This document shows, in pieces, positions 15,755-23,024 of a stretch of 23,610 nucleotides of DNA. The notes below the pieces were generated by a model. It was not told the origin of the DNA and searched no databases. It saw only the letters and a program-made list of their open reading frames with translations. This DNA is from DATAXV01 sp036272915 (GTDB lineage Bacteria > Chloroflexota > Dormibacteria > Dormibacterales > Dormibacteraceae), in contig DATAXV010000216.1 of NCBI GenBank assembly GCA_036272915.1, positions 1-23,610 of the forward strand, written 5' to 3'. The translations under genes were made by a program, and so were the position numbers. Position 1 is the first letter of the stretch. Each line of letters starts with the position of its first letter.

Positions 15755-15763
15755 CCGGGCCGG
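15744..15763. terminator. GC-rich hairpin at the convergent junction, possible bidirectional terminator
   Basis: CCGGCC (15744-15749) and GGCCGG (15758-15763) form a 6-bp stem with an 8-nt loop. It straddles the end of the antiporter gene, just before the end of the convergent FAD gene. There is no T-tract, so classical intrinsic termination is uncertain. Confidence 0.3.
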
Positions 15764-15780
15764 TCGCGACGGCCTGAGGA

Positions 15781-17376
15781 TCAGAAGAGGGAGCTGCCGC
15801 CGTCGATGAGCCGCGAGGCGAGGTCGTCGTAGGGGTAGTCCTGGGCGGCCAGGTGGCGCTCGATGCAGAGCGACGCCAGCTCGCCGCACGCCTCGCCGAT
15901 CATCCCGTAGACGGGCTCGAAGCGAGTGGAGGAATACCCGACGTGGCTCGCCGAGAAGCACACGGCGACGGCCAGGTTCTGCAGGTCGCGGCTCTTGGGG
16001 AAGAGGCACTCGGCCGGGATCTGATAGGTGTCGACCGGCTTCGCCCCGGTCAGCGGACCCTCGCCGACGACCTCGGCGCGACCGTTCGGATAGAGCTGGA
16101 CGACGCCGCAGTCGCGCTCGTGAGACCACTGGCAGATCGAGGTGTCCTTGGTCGCGCCGGTGCCGAACTGGTCCTTCTCGGTGAGGACGTAGGCGCCGAT
16201 CAGGCGCCGGCCCTCCTTGACGTGGAGGGAGCCGGGCCAGCCGGTGCCGTGGGGCCCGTTGACGAACTCGTCGGCGGGCAGCCCCCAGGTGGCGGCGTCG
16301 GCGCGCAGCACCGCGGGCACGCCGGGGTCGGTGGCCAGCCAGTGATACAGCCCCTGCTGCCAGCGGAGGTGGCGGGCGACGATGGGACGGCGCGCGGCCC
16401 AGGAGGCGTCGGGGTAGGCCCAGGAGGCGCCGGGCAGCTCCGAGGAGACGAGCAGGCCCCGGCCGATGAGGACCTTGCCGTTGGGCGCCACCGTCCCCGC
16501 CCCGACCACGTCGAGGAGCGAGGAGACGCCCTGGGCCTCGATCTCCTGGAGGACGAGGGCGTAGAGGCTGGCGTCGTAGTCGGCGGGGCGGGGGAAGGGG
16601 ATCTGGTTGGAGGCCCGGTTGGTGAGCACGCAGGAGAACCGGTAGGCCTGGGTCTTCTGGTCCTGCTCGCCGGGGTCGGTCTCGGGCTGGGGACCGACCG
16701 GATAGCCGGTGTTGGGGACGAGGCCGCCGGCGTGGTCCGCGCCCCTGGGGTAGAAGCCGGCGTAGGTCTCGTCGTACACGTCAGACCCCTCGCGGCCGAC
16801 CGTGTAGGGGGTGCCGGTGGCGGCCATCAGGTCGCCCTCGTAGGAGGCGTCGACGAAGAACGAGCCTCTGATCCAGCCGTGCGAGGTCCGGATCGAGAGC
16901 AGCCTGCCCGCGCTGGAATAGACGTCGCCGGGTCCGTCGACGGGGGCGTTGAGGATCAGGGTCGCCCGCGCCTGCTGGAGCAGCGCCGCAGTCACCGCCT
17001 CGGCAACGCTGGGTTCGAAGGCGTAGAGAGGTCCCTGGCTGCCGTAGCGGGCGCCGATCCCGACGTAGAAGGAGCTCCGGGTCATGCCCTGGAGCAGGGA
17101 TTGGTCGAGCGGGAGGTCGGTGCTGCCGAGGCCGGCGGCGATGGCGCCGCCGACGGTGCCGGTGGGCTCGAGCACGCAGACCCGATGGCCGTGGAGGCTG
17201 GCCCGCAGCGCGGCCATGGTGCCGGCCAGGTTGGCCCCGTAGACGATGAGGTCGTAGTTGGCAACGGTGGGGGGCGGGGTGCTGCTGAGCGTGAGCTGGC
17301 CGTCGGCGCTACCACACCCGCTCAGGAGCGTGGCCGCGGCCGCGCCGAGGAGGAAACGCCGGCGGCTGCATCTCAC
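15781..17376 (-). CDS. TAT-exported lipoprotein FAD-dependent oxidoreductase (FAD_oxidored, PF12831-like)
   Basis: 531 aa from GTG 17376. The N-terminus combines a twin-arginine motif (SRRRFLLG) with a lipobox (LLSGC, Cys21), so a folded FAD protein would be exported and anchored outside the membrane. The dinucleotide-binding strand follows (YDLIVYGANLAGTMAALRAS, then VCVLEP). FFVDASYEGDLMAATG and a C-terminal ASHVGYSSTRFEPVYGMIGEACG block are typical of this family, whose members often neighbour glycoside hydrolases. An upstream ATG at 17421 is in frame, but the GTG has TAGACT exactly 7 nt before it and places the TAT motif at the very N-terminus. Divergent from the alpha/beta hydrolase gene. 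Substrate unknown; a sugar or polyol is a reasonable guess from family context. Confidence 0.85.
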   Translation of the reverse strand: MRCSRRRFLLGAAAATLLSGCGSADGQLTLSSTPPPTVANYDLIVYGANLAGTMAALRASLHGHRVCVLEPTGTVGGAIAAGLGSTDLPLDQSLLQGMTRSSFYVGIGARYGSQGPLYAFEPSVAEAVTAALLQQARATLILNAPVDGPGDVYSSAGRLLSIRTSHGWIRGSFFVDASYEGDLMAATGTPYTVGREGSDVYDETYAGFYPRGADHAGGLVPNTGYPVGPQPETDPGEQDQKTQAYRFSCVLTNRASNQIPFPRPADYDASLYALVLQEIEAQGVSSLLDVVGAGTVAPNGKVLIGRGLLVSSELPGASWAYPDASWAARRPIVARHLRWQQGLYHWLATDPGVPAVLRADAATWGLPADEFVNGPHGTGWPGSLHVKEGRRLIGAYVLTEKDQFGTGATKDTSICQWSHERDCGVVQLYPNGRAEVVGEGPLTGAKPVDTYQIPAECLFPKSRDLQNLAVAVCFSASHVGYSSTRFEPVYGMIGEACGELASLCIERHLAAQDYPYDDLASRLIDGGSSLF

Positions 17377-17383
17377 CGCCCGC

Positions 17384-17389
17384 AGTCTA
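17384..17389 (-). promoter_or_regulatory. Putative -10 element of the FAD oxidoreductase gene (leaderless)
   Basis: TAGACT on the minus strand, followed by 7 nt (GCGGGCG) and GTG at 17376. It is one of the best matches to the leaderless arrangement in the window and decides the start of the gene. Confidence 0.55.
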
Positions 17390-17459
17390 ATCACGGAAAT
17401 GGCCGGGTCGCGCCGCGTCACTCGGGACCCCCGCCGGAGGTGGCGACGGAGGCGTGTGG

Positions 17460-17465
17460 CAGAGT
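17460..17465 (+). promoter_or_regulatory. Putative -10 element of the alpha/beta hydrolase gene (leaderless)
   Basis: CAGAGT, then 6 nt, then ATG at 17472. Together with the minus-strand -10 at 17384-17389 it makes the 95-bp gap a divergent promoter region. Confidence 0.4.
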
Positions 17466-17471
17466 GGCGGT

Positions 17472-18203
17472 ATGGAAATCTGGCCGGAAGGCAGCCACCC
17501 CGAGGTCACGCTCACGCCCTACCTCCAGGAGGGGCGCTCACCCGCGATCGTGGTCCTGCCCGGCGGCGGCTACCGGGACCTGGCCCCGCACGAGGCGGAT
17601 CCGATCGCGTCGTGGCTGCAGGGGCTCGGGCTGGCCGCCTTCGTGCTCCGCTACCGGATCGCCCCGAACCGACACCCGGCCCCCCTCGACGACGTCCGGC
17701 TGGCCCTGAGGACGGTGCGCGAGCGGGCCGGCGAGTGGCGGGTCGACCCCGGCCGGGTGGGCATCCTCGGCTTCTCCGCCGGCGGCCACCTGGCCGCCTC
17801 CGCGGCCACCCTGCTGCCGCGTGACGGCGGTGCCGAGGCCGCCCCCGACCTCGCCGTGCTCTGCTATCCCGTGATCTCCTTCGAGCGGTATCCGCACCAG
17901 GGCTCGGTCACGAACCTGCTCGGTGAGGACCCGGACCCGGAGCTGCTCCACCGGCTCTCGCTGGAGACCCAGGTCGGCGGGGGAACCCCACCCACCTTCC
18001 TCTGGCACACCGCCGCCGACGAGGGGGTGGCGGTCGAGCACAGCCTGCTCTTCGCGCAGGCCCTGGCCGCGCACCGGGTGCCCTTCGGGCTGCACGTCTA
18101 CCCCGACGGGCGCCACGGCCTGGGGCTGGCCGAGGGGGAGGAGGCGGCGGCCTGGACCGGCGCCTGCGCCGGCTGGCTCCGGGTTCTGGGCTGGATCGCC
18201 TGA
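17472..18203 (+). CDS. Alpha/beta hydrolase, BD-FAE/acetyl-esterase-like
   Basis: 243 aa, cytoplasmic (no signal). The oxyanion motif is PGGGY (30-34), in place of HGGG. The nucleophile elbow is GFSAGG (S102), and the catalytic Asp and His are visible as TAADEGV (D183) and GRHGLGLA (H215). YRIAPNRHPAPLDDVRLALR is the helix-strand segment that marks the esterase/lipase and acetylxylan-esterase-like group. This set of small hydrolases removes acetyl or feruloyl groups from sugars. The ATG at 17472 is preferred to an in-frame GTG at 17454 because a CAGAGT hexamer lies 6 nt upstream of it. 41 nt separate it from the first IspD-like gene, which has its own -10. Confidence 0.87.
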   Translation: MEIWPEGSHPEVTLTPYLQEGRSPAIVVLPGGGYRDLAPHEADPIASWLQGLGLAAFVLRYRIAPNRHPAPLDDVRLALRTVRERAGEWRVDPGRVGILGFSAGGHLAASAATLLPRDGGAEAAPDLAVLCYPVISFERYPHQGSVTNLLGEDPDPELLHRLSLETQVGGGTPPTFLWHTAADEGVAVEHSLLFAQALAAHRVPFGLHVYPDGRHGLGLAEGEEAAAWTGACAGWLRVLGWIA

Positions 18204-18230
18204 CCGCCCGCGCTCGGGCGGCGCCGGCGG

Positions 18231-18236
18231 GAGAAT
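18231..18236 (+). promoter_or_regulatory. Putative -10 element of the IspD-like gene pair
   Basis: GAGAAT, 5 nt before GTG 18242 and 8 nt before ATG 18245. Either codon could be used on a leaderless transcript. Confidence 0.35.
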
Positions 18237-18244
18237 GGCGGGTG

Positions 18245-18895
18245 ATGCCGTCGACCACCGCCATCGTCGTCCTACCCGCCGACCCCGCGCCGGCCCTGCT
18301 CCGCCTGCGCGGGAGGCCCCTGCTCTCCTGGGCCCTGGCCGGTCTCGCCGCCGTCGCGGAGATCGAGCAGGTGCTGGTGGCGACGCCGACGGCGCTGGAC
18401 CCGGCCCTGCTCGCCGCCGGCGCGGGCAGGGCCCGGACGGTGGCGGCCCGAGGCCCGCGCCTGGAGACGATCCGGGGGGCGCTGATCCTGGCCGGACCGG
18501 CCGACCGGATCCTGATCCACGATGCCCAGCGGCCGCTGGCCGCGGTCGCCGGGGTGGCGCTGCTGCTGGCCCGGCTCGAGGAGGCGGAGGTCGCGGTCAC
18601 GGCGGCGCCGGTGCGGAGCACGATCAAGCGGGTCCGTGAGGGGGTGATCGAGGGCACCGTGCCCCGTGAGTCGCTGCTCTATCCGCAGGCGCCGATCGCC
18701 TTCCGGCGAGAGACCCTGGATCGGGTGATCACAGCGCACCCGGGGGCCCCGGACGAGCTTCGGGCGGCCCGGCTGAGCGGCTGCGTCATCGCCGTTCAGC
18801 CGGCGCTGGGCGCCAACCCCCTCCTTCGCACCGCGGCCGACGTCGCCGAGGCGGAGCCGCTGCTGGCGCGCGGCGTGATCGAGGCCGGCGCGTGA
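18245..18895 (+). CDS. IspD-family protein lacking the nucleotide-binding glycine loop (partner A)
   Basis: 216 aa. The IspD fold (MEP/polyol-phosphate cytidylyltransferase) is recognisable from ILIHDAQRPL (compare VHDAARP), APVRSTIKRV (compare APVRDTMKR of E. coli IspD) and VPRESLLYPQAPIAF (compare DRNGLW and TPQ). The N-terminal signature AAGxGxRM...K is missing: VLPA is followed at once by DPAPALLRLRGRPLL, about ten residues shorter. The C-terminal NIK lysine is also lost. The arm residues Thr126 and Arg141, aligning with E. coli Thr140 and Arg157, are kept. Alone it should not bind CTP. Its stop overlaps the start of the next gene by 4 nt (GTGA). Best explained as the non-catalytic half of a heterodimer; a decaying paralogue is the alternative. 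Confidence 0.8.
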   Translation: MPSTTAIVVLPADPAPALLRLRGRPLLSWALAGLAAVAEIEQVLVATPTALDPALLAAGAGRARTVAARGPRLETIRGALILAGPADRILIHDAQRPLAAVAGVALLLARLEEAEVAVTAAPVRSTIKRVREGVIEGTVPRESLLYPQAPIAFRRETLDRVITAHPGAPDELRAARLSGCVIAVQPALGANPLLRTAADVAEAEPLLARGVIEAGA

Positions 18896-19614
18896 CGGCG
18901 AGGGCGGCGGCGGTGGTGCTGGCCGCGGGCTCCGGAAAGCGCATGGGCGCCGGCGTCAACAAGGTCTTCCTGCCCCTGGGCGACCGGCCCGTGCTGGGCC
19001 ACACCCTGCAGATCTTCGAGTCGCACCCCGGCATCGGCCGCGTGGTCCTGGTCGCGGCCCCGGGCGAGGAGGACCACTGCCTCGCCTCGGTCGTCGAGGC
19101 GCTCGGCCTGGGCAAGGTCACGGCCGTCGTCCCCGGCGGTGCCACCCGCCACCGTTCGGAGTTTCTGGGGCTGCTCGCTCTCGCCGGTCCGATCGAGGCC
19201 GGCGAGATCGACGTGGTGCTGATCCATGACGCCGCCCGGCCCTTCGTCGCCGCCGGCGAGATCGACGATCTGATCGCCACCGCCGCCCGCTGCGGCGCGG
19301 CGATCCTGGCCGCGCCGGCCGACGGCGACGGAATCCTGCTGCAGACCGCCGACGGGCGTCTGGAGGAGCCGCCGGCCGGTCTCTGGGCGGCGCTGACGCC
19401 GCAGGCCTTCGACGCCCGGATGGTGCTCGAGGCCCACCGGGCGGCGGACGGCGAGGGTTTCGAGGGCACCGACACCGCCTCCGTGGTCGAGCGGCGCGGC
19501 ACCGCCGTGCATGTGGTCGAGGGCAGCCGCCGGAACATCAAGATCACCACCCGCGAGGATCTCCGGCACGCTCTCCGCATCCTCGAGGGCGGCACCGGTG
19601 ACGCACCTCTCTGA
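18892..19614 (+). CDS. IspD-family cytidylyltransferase-like protein lacking the arm residues (partner B)
   Basis: 240 aa, GTG start overlapping the stop of partner A. It has the full nucleotide-binding site: VVLAAGSGKRMG (11-19) with Lys24, PGGATRHRSEF, HDAARPF (112-118), LTPQAF, GTDTAS (T193) and RNIKIT (K217), plus the usual IspD length. In contrast the dimer arm is altered: APVRDT(I/M)K is replaced by APADGDGIL (Asp146 where Thr140 is in E. coli), and the arginine of DRNGLW is replaced by proline (PPAGLW, Pro161). In IspD these two arm residues reach into the neighbouring subunit's site. Partner A keeps both. Whether the substrate is MEP or another polyol phosphate is not determined; no other MEP-pathway gene is near. 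Confidence 0.85.
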   Translation: MTARAAAVVLAAGSGKRMGAGVNKVFLPLGDRPVLGHTLQIFESHPGIGRVVLVAAPGEEDHCLASVVEALGLGKVTAVVPGGATRHRSEFLGLLALAGPIEAGEIDVVLIHDAARPFVAAGEIDDLIATAARCGAAILAAPADGDGILLQTADGRLEEPPAGLWAALTPQAFDARMVLEAHRAADGEGFEGTDTASVVERRGTAVHVVEGSRRNIKITTREDLRHALRILEGGTGDAPL

Positions 19615-19623
19615 CCCGTCGGG

Positions 19624-19983
19624 TCAGCCCCTCGAATAGAGCAGGTGATCGAACTCCGCCCGCAAGATCCCGCAGCAGGGGCAGGCGGCGTCCTCCGGGC
19701 CGCGACGATCGGTCACCTGCATCGTGCTCTGGTGATGGTAGATCAGTCCCCTCTTCTGGAGCTGGCTGGCCACGAGTGAGACGGTGGGACGCCGCACCCC
19801 CAGCATCTGAGCCACCGCCCGAGCGGATCGCATCGGCGTTGACCGTCCTGGCCATGGCTCCTGGGGCGGCAGAACTGCTGCGGGTGCCGGTGCCGCCCTG
19901 GGCGCACCTCGCCAGCTGAGGGGAAGGCGGGCGAGCAACTGGTGCTCGTCCCGAGGCATCCCGTTGAGGATCTCGAGACCTGA
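19624..19983 (-). pseudogene. Crp/Fnr-family transcriptional regulator remnant, internally deleted
   Basis: The C-terminal half is a convincing Crp/Fnr winged helix: AQMLGVRRPTVSLVASQLQ, then KRGLIYHHQSTMQVTDRRG, then a CPCC...RAEFDHLL tail common in one branch of this family. Before it, LEILNGMPRDEHQLLARL looks like the first helix of the same type of protein. Between them, where about 120 residues of cyclic-nucleotide-binding barrel and dimerisation helix should be, there are only some 35 Pro/Ala/Arg-rich residues. The cNMP domain has therefore been deleted. The N-terminal fragment has an ATG at 19959. Probably a non-functional remnant. Confidence 0.65.
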
Positions 19984-20310
19984 TCATCGGCTTCCACATG
20001 CGCTTCGGGATGACCACCCAGTTCATCGCCCACGACTTCTCACCGTCGCCTGCGCCGGCGGCGAGATGATGGCCGTCCTCCCGGGCCAGATCGTCCAGGA
20101 GGAGAGCGTAGAGCGGGTCATGACCCGGCCCAGCACCCGACACCAAGCTTCCGCTGGCCTCGGTCCCGGTGCCGGATCCGGATCGGCGGCGGCAGGATCG
20201 GGTCGAGCCGGTGGACGCGAACCTCCGCATCGTCGGCGCCACCGCGCCCTGATCGAGGAGCCCGGACGCGGGCCGTTCTGACCGCAATGTCATCAGAAGA
20301 GATGAGTGCC
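19984..20310. other. Intergenic stretch without recognisable gene
   Basis: No coding frame with a recognisable family is seen on either strand. Open frames here have the biased composition expected of GC-rich non-coding or decayed DNA. It lies between the Crp/Fnr remnant and the promoter at 20320 and may be eroded gene sequence. Confidence 0.4.
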
Positions 20311-20319
20311 CGGCCATAA

Positions 20320-20348
20320 TTGACAACGTTCGCATGCCTTGCTACCCT
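20320..20348 (+). promoter_or_regulatory. Consensus sigma-70 type promoter upstream of the GxGYxYP gene leader
   Basis: TTGACA (20320-20325), 17-bp spacer, TACCCT (20343-20348). It is the second perfect -35 with 17-bp spacing in the window. Transcription would begin near 20355, about 550 nt before the ATG of the GxGYxYP gene, so a long leader or a small separate transcript is expected. Confidence 0.65.
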
Positions 20349-20386
20349 GTCGCTGCTCCCCGGTGGTCGAGGGGAAGGGAAGGGCC

Positions 20387-20409
20387 GGGTTCACCTCTGG
20401 TGTGGACCC
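20387..20409 (+). other. Hairpin near the 5' end of the long leader
   Basis: GGGTTCAC pairs with GTGGACCC (one G-U pair) around a 7-nt loop, about 30 nt after the predicted transcription start and directly before an ATG (20411) and an AGGAG (20417-20421). Confidence 0.4.
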
Positions 20410-20433
20410 GATGAATAGGAGTTGGTGCTTTGC

Positions 20434-20598
20434 GTGGTCATGGCACGCCCGGCGAGACGACTGGACTCGGAGCTCGCCGGCGCCCCGGCCGGCTGGTGGC
20501 GGATCCTCGGCGATCCCGATCGACCTGCCCTGCCGGTCCACCGCAGCACCCGCGAACCGGGCCTCCGCGGGCCGGTGATGCCGCCTCACCTCCGGTGA
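20434..20598 (+). CDS. Possible small ORF in the leader (52-54 aa), unknown
   Basis: From GTG 20434 or ATG 20440 a frame runs to TGA at 20596-20598, with AGGAG at 20417-20421 upstream at a slightly long distance. It contains GAPAGWWRILGDPDRP, a more protein-like composition than the competing frames. A TTG at 20430 in another frame has better spacing to the AGGAG but gives a Pro/Arg-rich product. No family recognised; it may be a leader peptide or a remnant. Confidence 0.25.
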   Translation: MVMARPARRLDSELAGAPAGWWRILGDPDRPALPVHRSTREPGLRGPVMPPHLR

Positions 20599-20657
20599 CG
20601 CGCGGCCCCATCTCGATGGGCAGGACCCGGGAGGCGTGGGAAGGGGAAGGGTAGCAA

Positions 20658-20725
20658 CCTCTTCAGAGGCCTCGTGCCGGGGGGCACGAAGCCGCCGGGG
20701 TGCGCGGACGGGCCGCGCACCCCGG
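20658..20725 (+). other. Three tandem hairpins in the leader of the GxGYxYP gene
   Basis: Hairpin 1: CCTC-TTCA-GAGG (20658-20669). Hairpin 2: TCGTGCC-GGGG-GGCACGA (20672-20689). Hairpin 3: a perfect 13-bp stem (20695-20707 with 20713-20725) closed by the loop ACGGG. The gaps between them are 2 and 5 nt. No T-run follows, so this is not a standard intrinsic terminator. It may act as a structured regulatory leader, an RNA-stability element or the end of a small RNA. Confidence 0.5.
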
Positions 20726-20901
20726 TCGGTGCGGGGAGGCGGATGCAGGGGCGCCGGGGGCGCCCACGAGGCTCGGAGGGAGGAGGGACGATCGATGCGA
20801 CGTCCACGGTCGGCATCGGCTCGGGATCCGGAGCGGTCGCCACCGCCGGGTCCGGCTTCGCGTGCGTGCGAGCGTCAGAGGGTAACAGGAGGGACAGGAG
20901 A

Positions 20902-22968
20902 ATGAGCATCACACGCCGTGATCTCCTCAAGATCGGCGGTGTGGCGGCGGGGGCGACCGCCCTCGGGCTCCCCGCCATCAGTGTCAGCGCCGACGGCGGC
21001 CCCCAGGGCGCCGTCTGGCCGCCGGGGCAGGAGCTGCCGAGGTCCGCGCCGCCCAAGCACCTGGACGTGGCCGACATCCGGACCTCGGACGGCGATACCC
21101 AGACGTTGCTGACGACGCTGCAGGGCGTCGTCAACCGGACCCAGCCCCGGATCTACACGTACCTGCAGAACGACGGCACCGACGTATCCTGGCTGCAGAC
21201 GTCCGGGGTCCCCTTCACCGTCGCCGGCGACCCGATGAGCGTGGTCGCCAAGTACGCGCGCCAGGTCAGGGGGACGGTGGTCTGGGATCCCAGCGTCCCC
21301 GACACCCTGAACGTGGCCACCAGCCTGGCCGGGCTCGAGAACGGCGTCGTCGCCACCGCCGCGCTGGCCAAGACGCTGGCCGGGGCTCCCTACCACCTGC
21401 CTGTGATCAAGGACCTGACGGGTCAGTTCGCCGACAAGTTCGCGGCCTACGACTGGGCCCTGAGCAACCTCTGGCCGCGGCTGACGCACCGGATGCTGAC
21501 CGCCATCAGCCCGACCCAGGTGATCACCGCCCCGGGCGTGACCTGGACCACGATCTTCGACCAGACGACGCAGAACCACGACGCCTCCAACGAGGGCACC
21601 TTCACCTCCGATCTGAGCTCGTATCTGACCGGCGGTGACGGCAGCGTCTACGTCAAGTTCACCGACTCCTTCTCCAACGACGGCTGGGGCGCCTCGGTCG
21701 GCAACATCACGGTGACCGCCAACGGGCAGACCATCGCCAACTTCAACCCCGGCACCTCCGGCGAGACGCCCTACGTCTACGACCTGGACTCCTCGCAGGT
21801 GGGCACCGGCAGCCAGTTCGGCTTCACCACCTGGCGGTTCGGCGACGGCACCAACTACTTCATCTACAAGTTCACGCCGCCCTCGGGGACGACCACCCTG
21901 AGCCTGAGCGTGACCATGTGGAACCAGTTCCTGGTCACGGTCACCGACACCGCGCCGGATCTCACCGTCGGCTTCCCCGACCTCCGCGACTACATCGTCG
22001 CCAACCAGGCCCTGTGCTTCTGGCTCGACCCGACGGTGACGGCCGAGGCCACCCTCTTCGCCTCGATCCTGACCAAGGTGGCGCCGGACACGCCCTACCT
22101 GGGCTGGTTCCCGGACGGCAACGAGGACCAGGGCGTGACCCTCTGCTCGGACCACGGCATTCCCGTGCTCGCCGCCGACTTCTTCACCAACGGCACCGTC
22201 TGGGCCGGGATCCCGGGGCCGATCCGGGGCTCGCAGCCGAGGGTGAAGGCGCCCGCTCTGGCGAACAAGGTCTACGTGACCATCACCATGAGCGACGGCG
22301 ACAACATCCAGTTCGACGAGCACCAGTTGCGGATCATCTGGGACGACCCCAACCGGGGCAAGGTGCCGATCAACTGGAGCATCGACCCGGCCCTGATCGA
22401 GGCCGCTCCGGCGATGTACTCCTACTACCAGCGGACGCAGACCGCGAACGACCTCCTCGTCGCCGCCCCCTCCGGCGCCGGCTACACCTACCCCGGCGAC
22501 TGGCCCAGCTCCATGCTCGACTCCTACACGAAGCGGACCGGCCAGCTGATGGCGCAGGGCGGCCTCGACATCATCTACATCCTCAACCGCAACCAGGGCA
22601 ACGACATCGCCCTGACCGACGCCGTCGCCGCCTCATACGAGAGGAACGTCCACCCGCTGCCGGGCATCCTCTACAACGGCGACTCGCCGAGCACGGTGAC
22701 CGTCAACAACGGGAACCTGCCGGTCATCACCGAGCCCAACATCACCGACGCCGCCGGGGGGACGAGCATCGTCTCCTCCGCCATCAGCGGCTGGGACGGC
22801 CAGAGCCCGCTCTTCGTCGCGATCATGCCGATCGCCTGGAACATGGCGCCGACCGACGTCGTCAACCTGGTCACCGCGATCGACGCGCTCAACGCGGACT
22901 GCGAGGTGGTCAGGGCCGACGTCTTCTTCACCCTGCTCCGGCAGCACCTCAACCTGCCGCCGGGCTGA
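20902..22968 (+). CDS. TAT-exported GxGYxYP-domain protein (putative glycoside hydrolase) with an inserted beta-sandwich domain
   Basis: 688 aa from ATG 20902; AGGAGG at 20887-20892 sits 9 nt upstream and fixes the start. A perfect twin-arginine signal (SITRRDLLKIGG) and a cleavage region (ISVSADG) send it outside the cell. The C-terminal catalytic-like domain is identified by SDGDN (464-468), YYQRTQTANDLLVAAPSG and the name-giving GAGYTYP (525-531). Residues of about 210-350 (Gly/Thr/Ser/Asn-rich, with repeated VT strands) look like a carbohydrate-binding-type beta-sandwich inserted between the N-terminal domain and the rest. The family is assigned to putative glycosidases by its neighbourhoods; its reaction is not established. 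It is preceded by a long hairpin-rich leader and ends at a hairpin. Confidence 0.87.
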   Translation: MSITRRDLLKIGGVAAGATALGLPAISVSADGGPQGAVWPPGQELPRSAPPKHLDVADIRTSDGDTQTLLTTLQGVVNRTQPRIYTYLQNDGTDVSWLQTSGVPFTVAGDPMSVVAKYARQVRGTVVWDPSVPDTLNVATSLAGLENGVVATAALAKTLAGAPYHLPVIKDLTGQFADKFAAYDWALSNLWPRLTHRMLTAISPTQVITAPGVTWTTIFDQTTQNHDASNEGTFTSDLSSYLTGGDGSVYVKFTDSFSNDGWGASVGNITVTANGQTIANFNPGTSGETPYVYDLDSSQVGTGSQFGFTTWRFGDGTNYFIYKFTPPSGTTTLSLSVTMWNQFLVTVTDTAPDLTVGFPDLRDYIVANQALCFWLDPTVTAEATLFASILTKVAPDTPYLGWFPDGNEDQGVTLCSDHGIPVLAADFFTNGTVWAGIPGPIRGSQPRVKAPALANKVYVTITMSDGDNIQFDEHQLRIIWDDPNRGKVPINWSIDPALIEAAPAMYSYYQRTQTANDLLVAAPSGAGYTYPGDWPSSMLDSYTKRTGQLMAQGGLDIIYILNRNQGNDIALTDAVAASYERNVHPLPGILYNGDSPSTVTVNNGNLPVITEPNITDAAGGTSIVSSAISGWDGQSPLFVAIMPIAWNMAPTDVVNLVTAIDALNADCEVVRADVFFTLLRQHLNLPPG

Positions 22969-22990
22969 CCCGTCGACCGTTCTCCTCAAA

Positions 22991-23024
22991 GGGATCGAGT
23001 GGCTCCGCCGAGCCGCCCGATCCC
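22991..23024 (+). terminator. Nested hairpin after the GxGYxYP gene, possible terminator
   Basis: Outer stem GGGATCG (22991-22997) with CGATCCC (23018-23024), inner stem GGCTC (23001-23005) with GAGCC (23010-23014) and loop CGCC. It lies 22 nt after the stop codon. No T-run follows, as is common in GC-rich genomes. Confidence 0.5.

Noticed and set aside
15853..17709. A 618-codon plus-strand frame opposite the FAD oxidoreductase gene
   Set aside because: Gly/Val/Ala/Asp-rich shadow of a well-supported minus-strand gene; no domain recognised.
18245..18895. Calling partner A a simple pseudogene
   Set aside because: The frame is intact, it overlaps its partner by 4 nt, and the very residues kept are those expected to act in trans; decay remains possible but is less economical.
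20695..20725. The perfect 13-bp hairpin as an intrinsic terminator
   Set aside because: No T-run follows and it lies upstream of a gene with a strong ribosome binding site; kept as a structured leader element instead.
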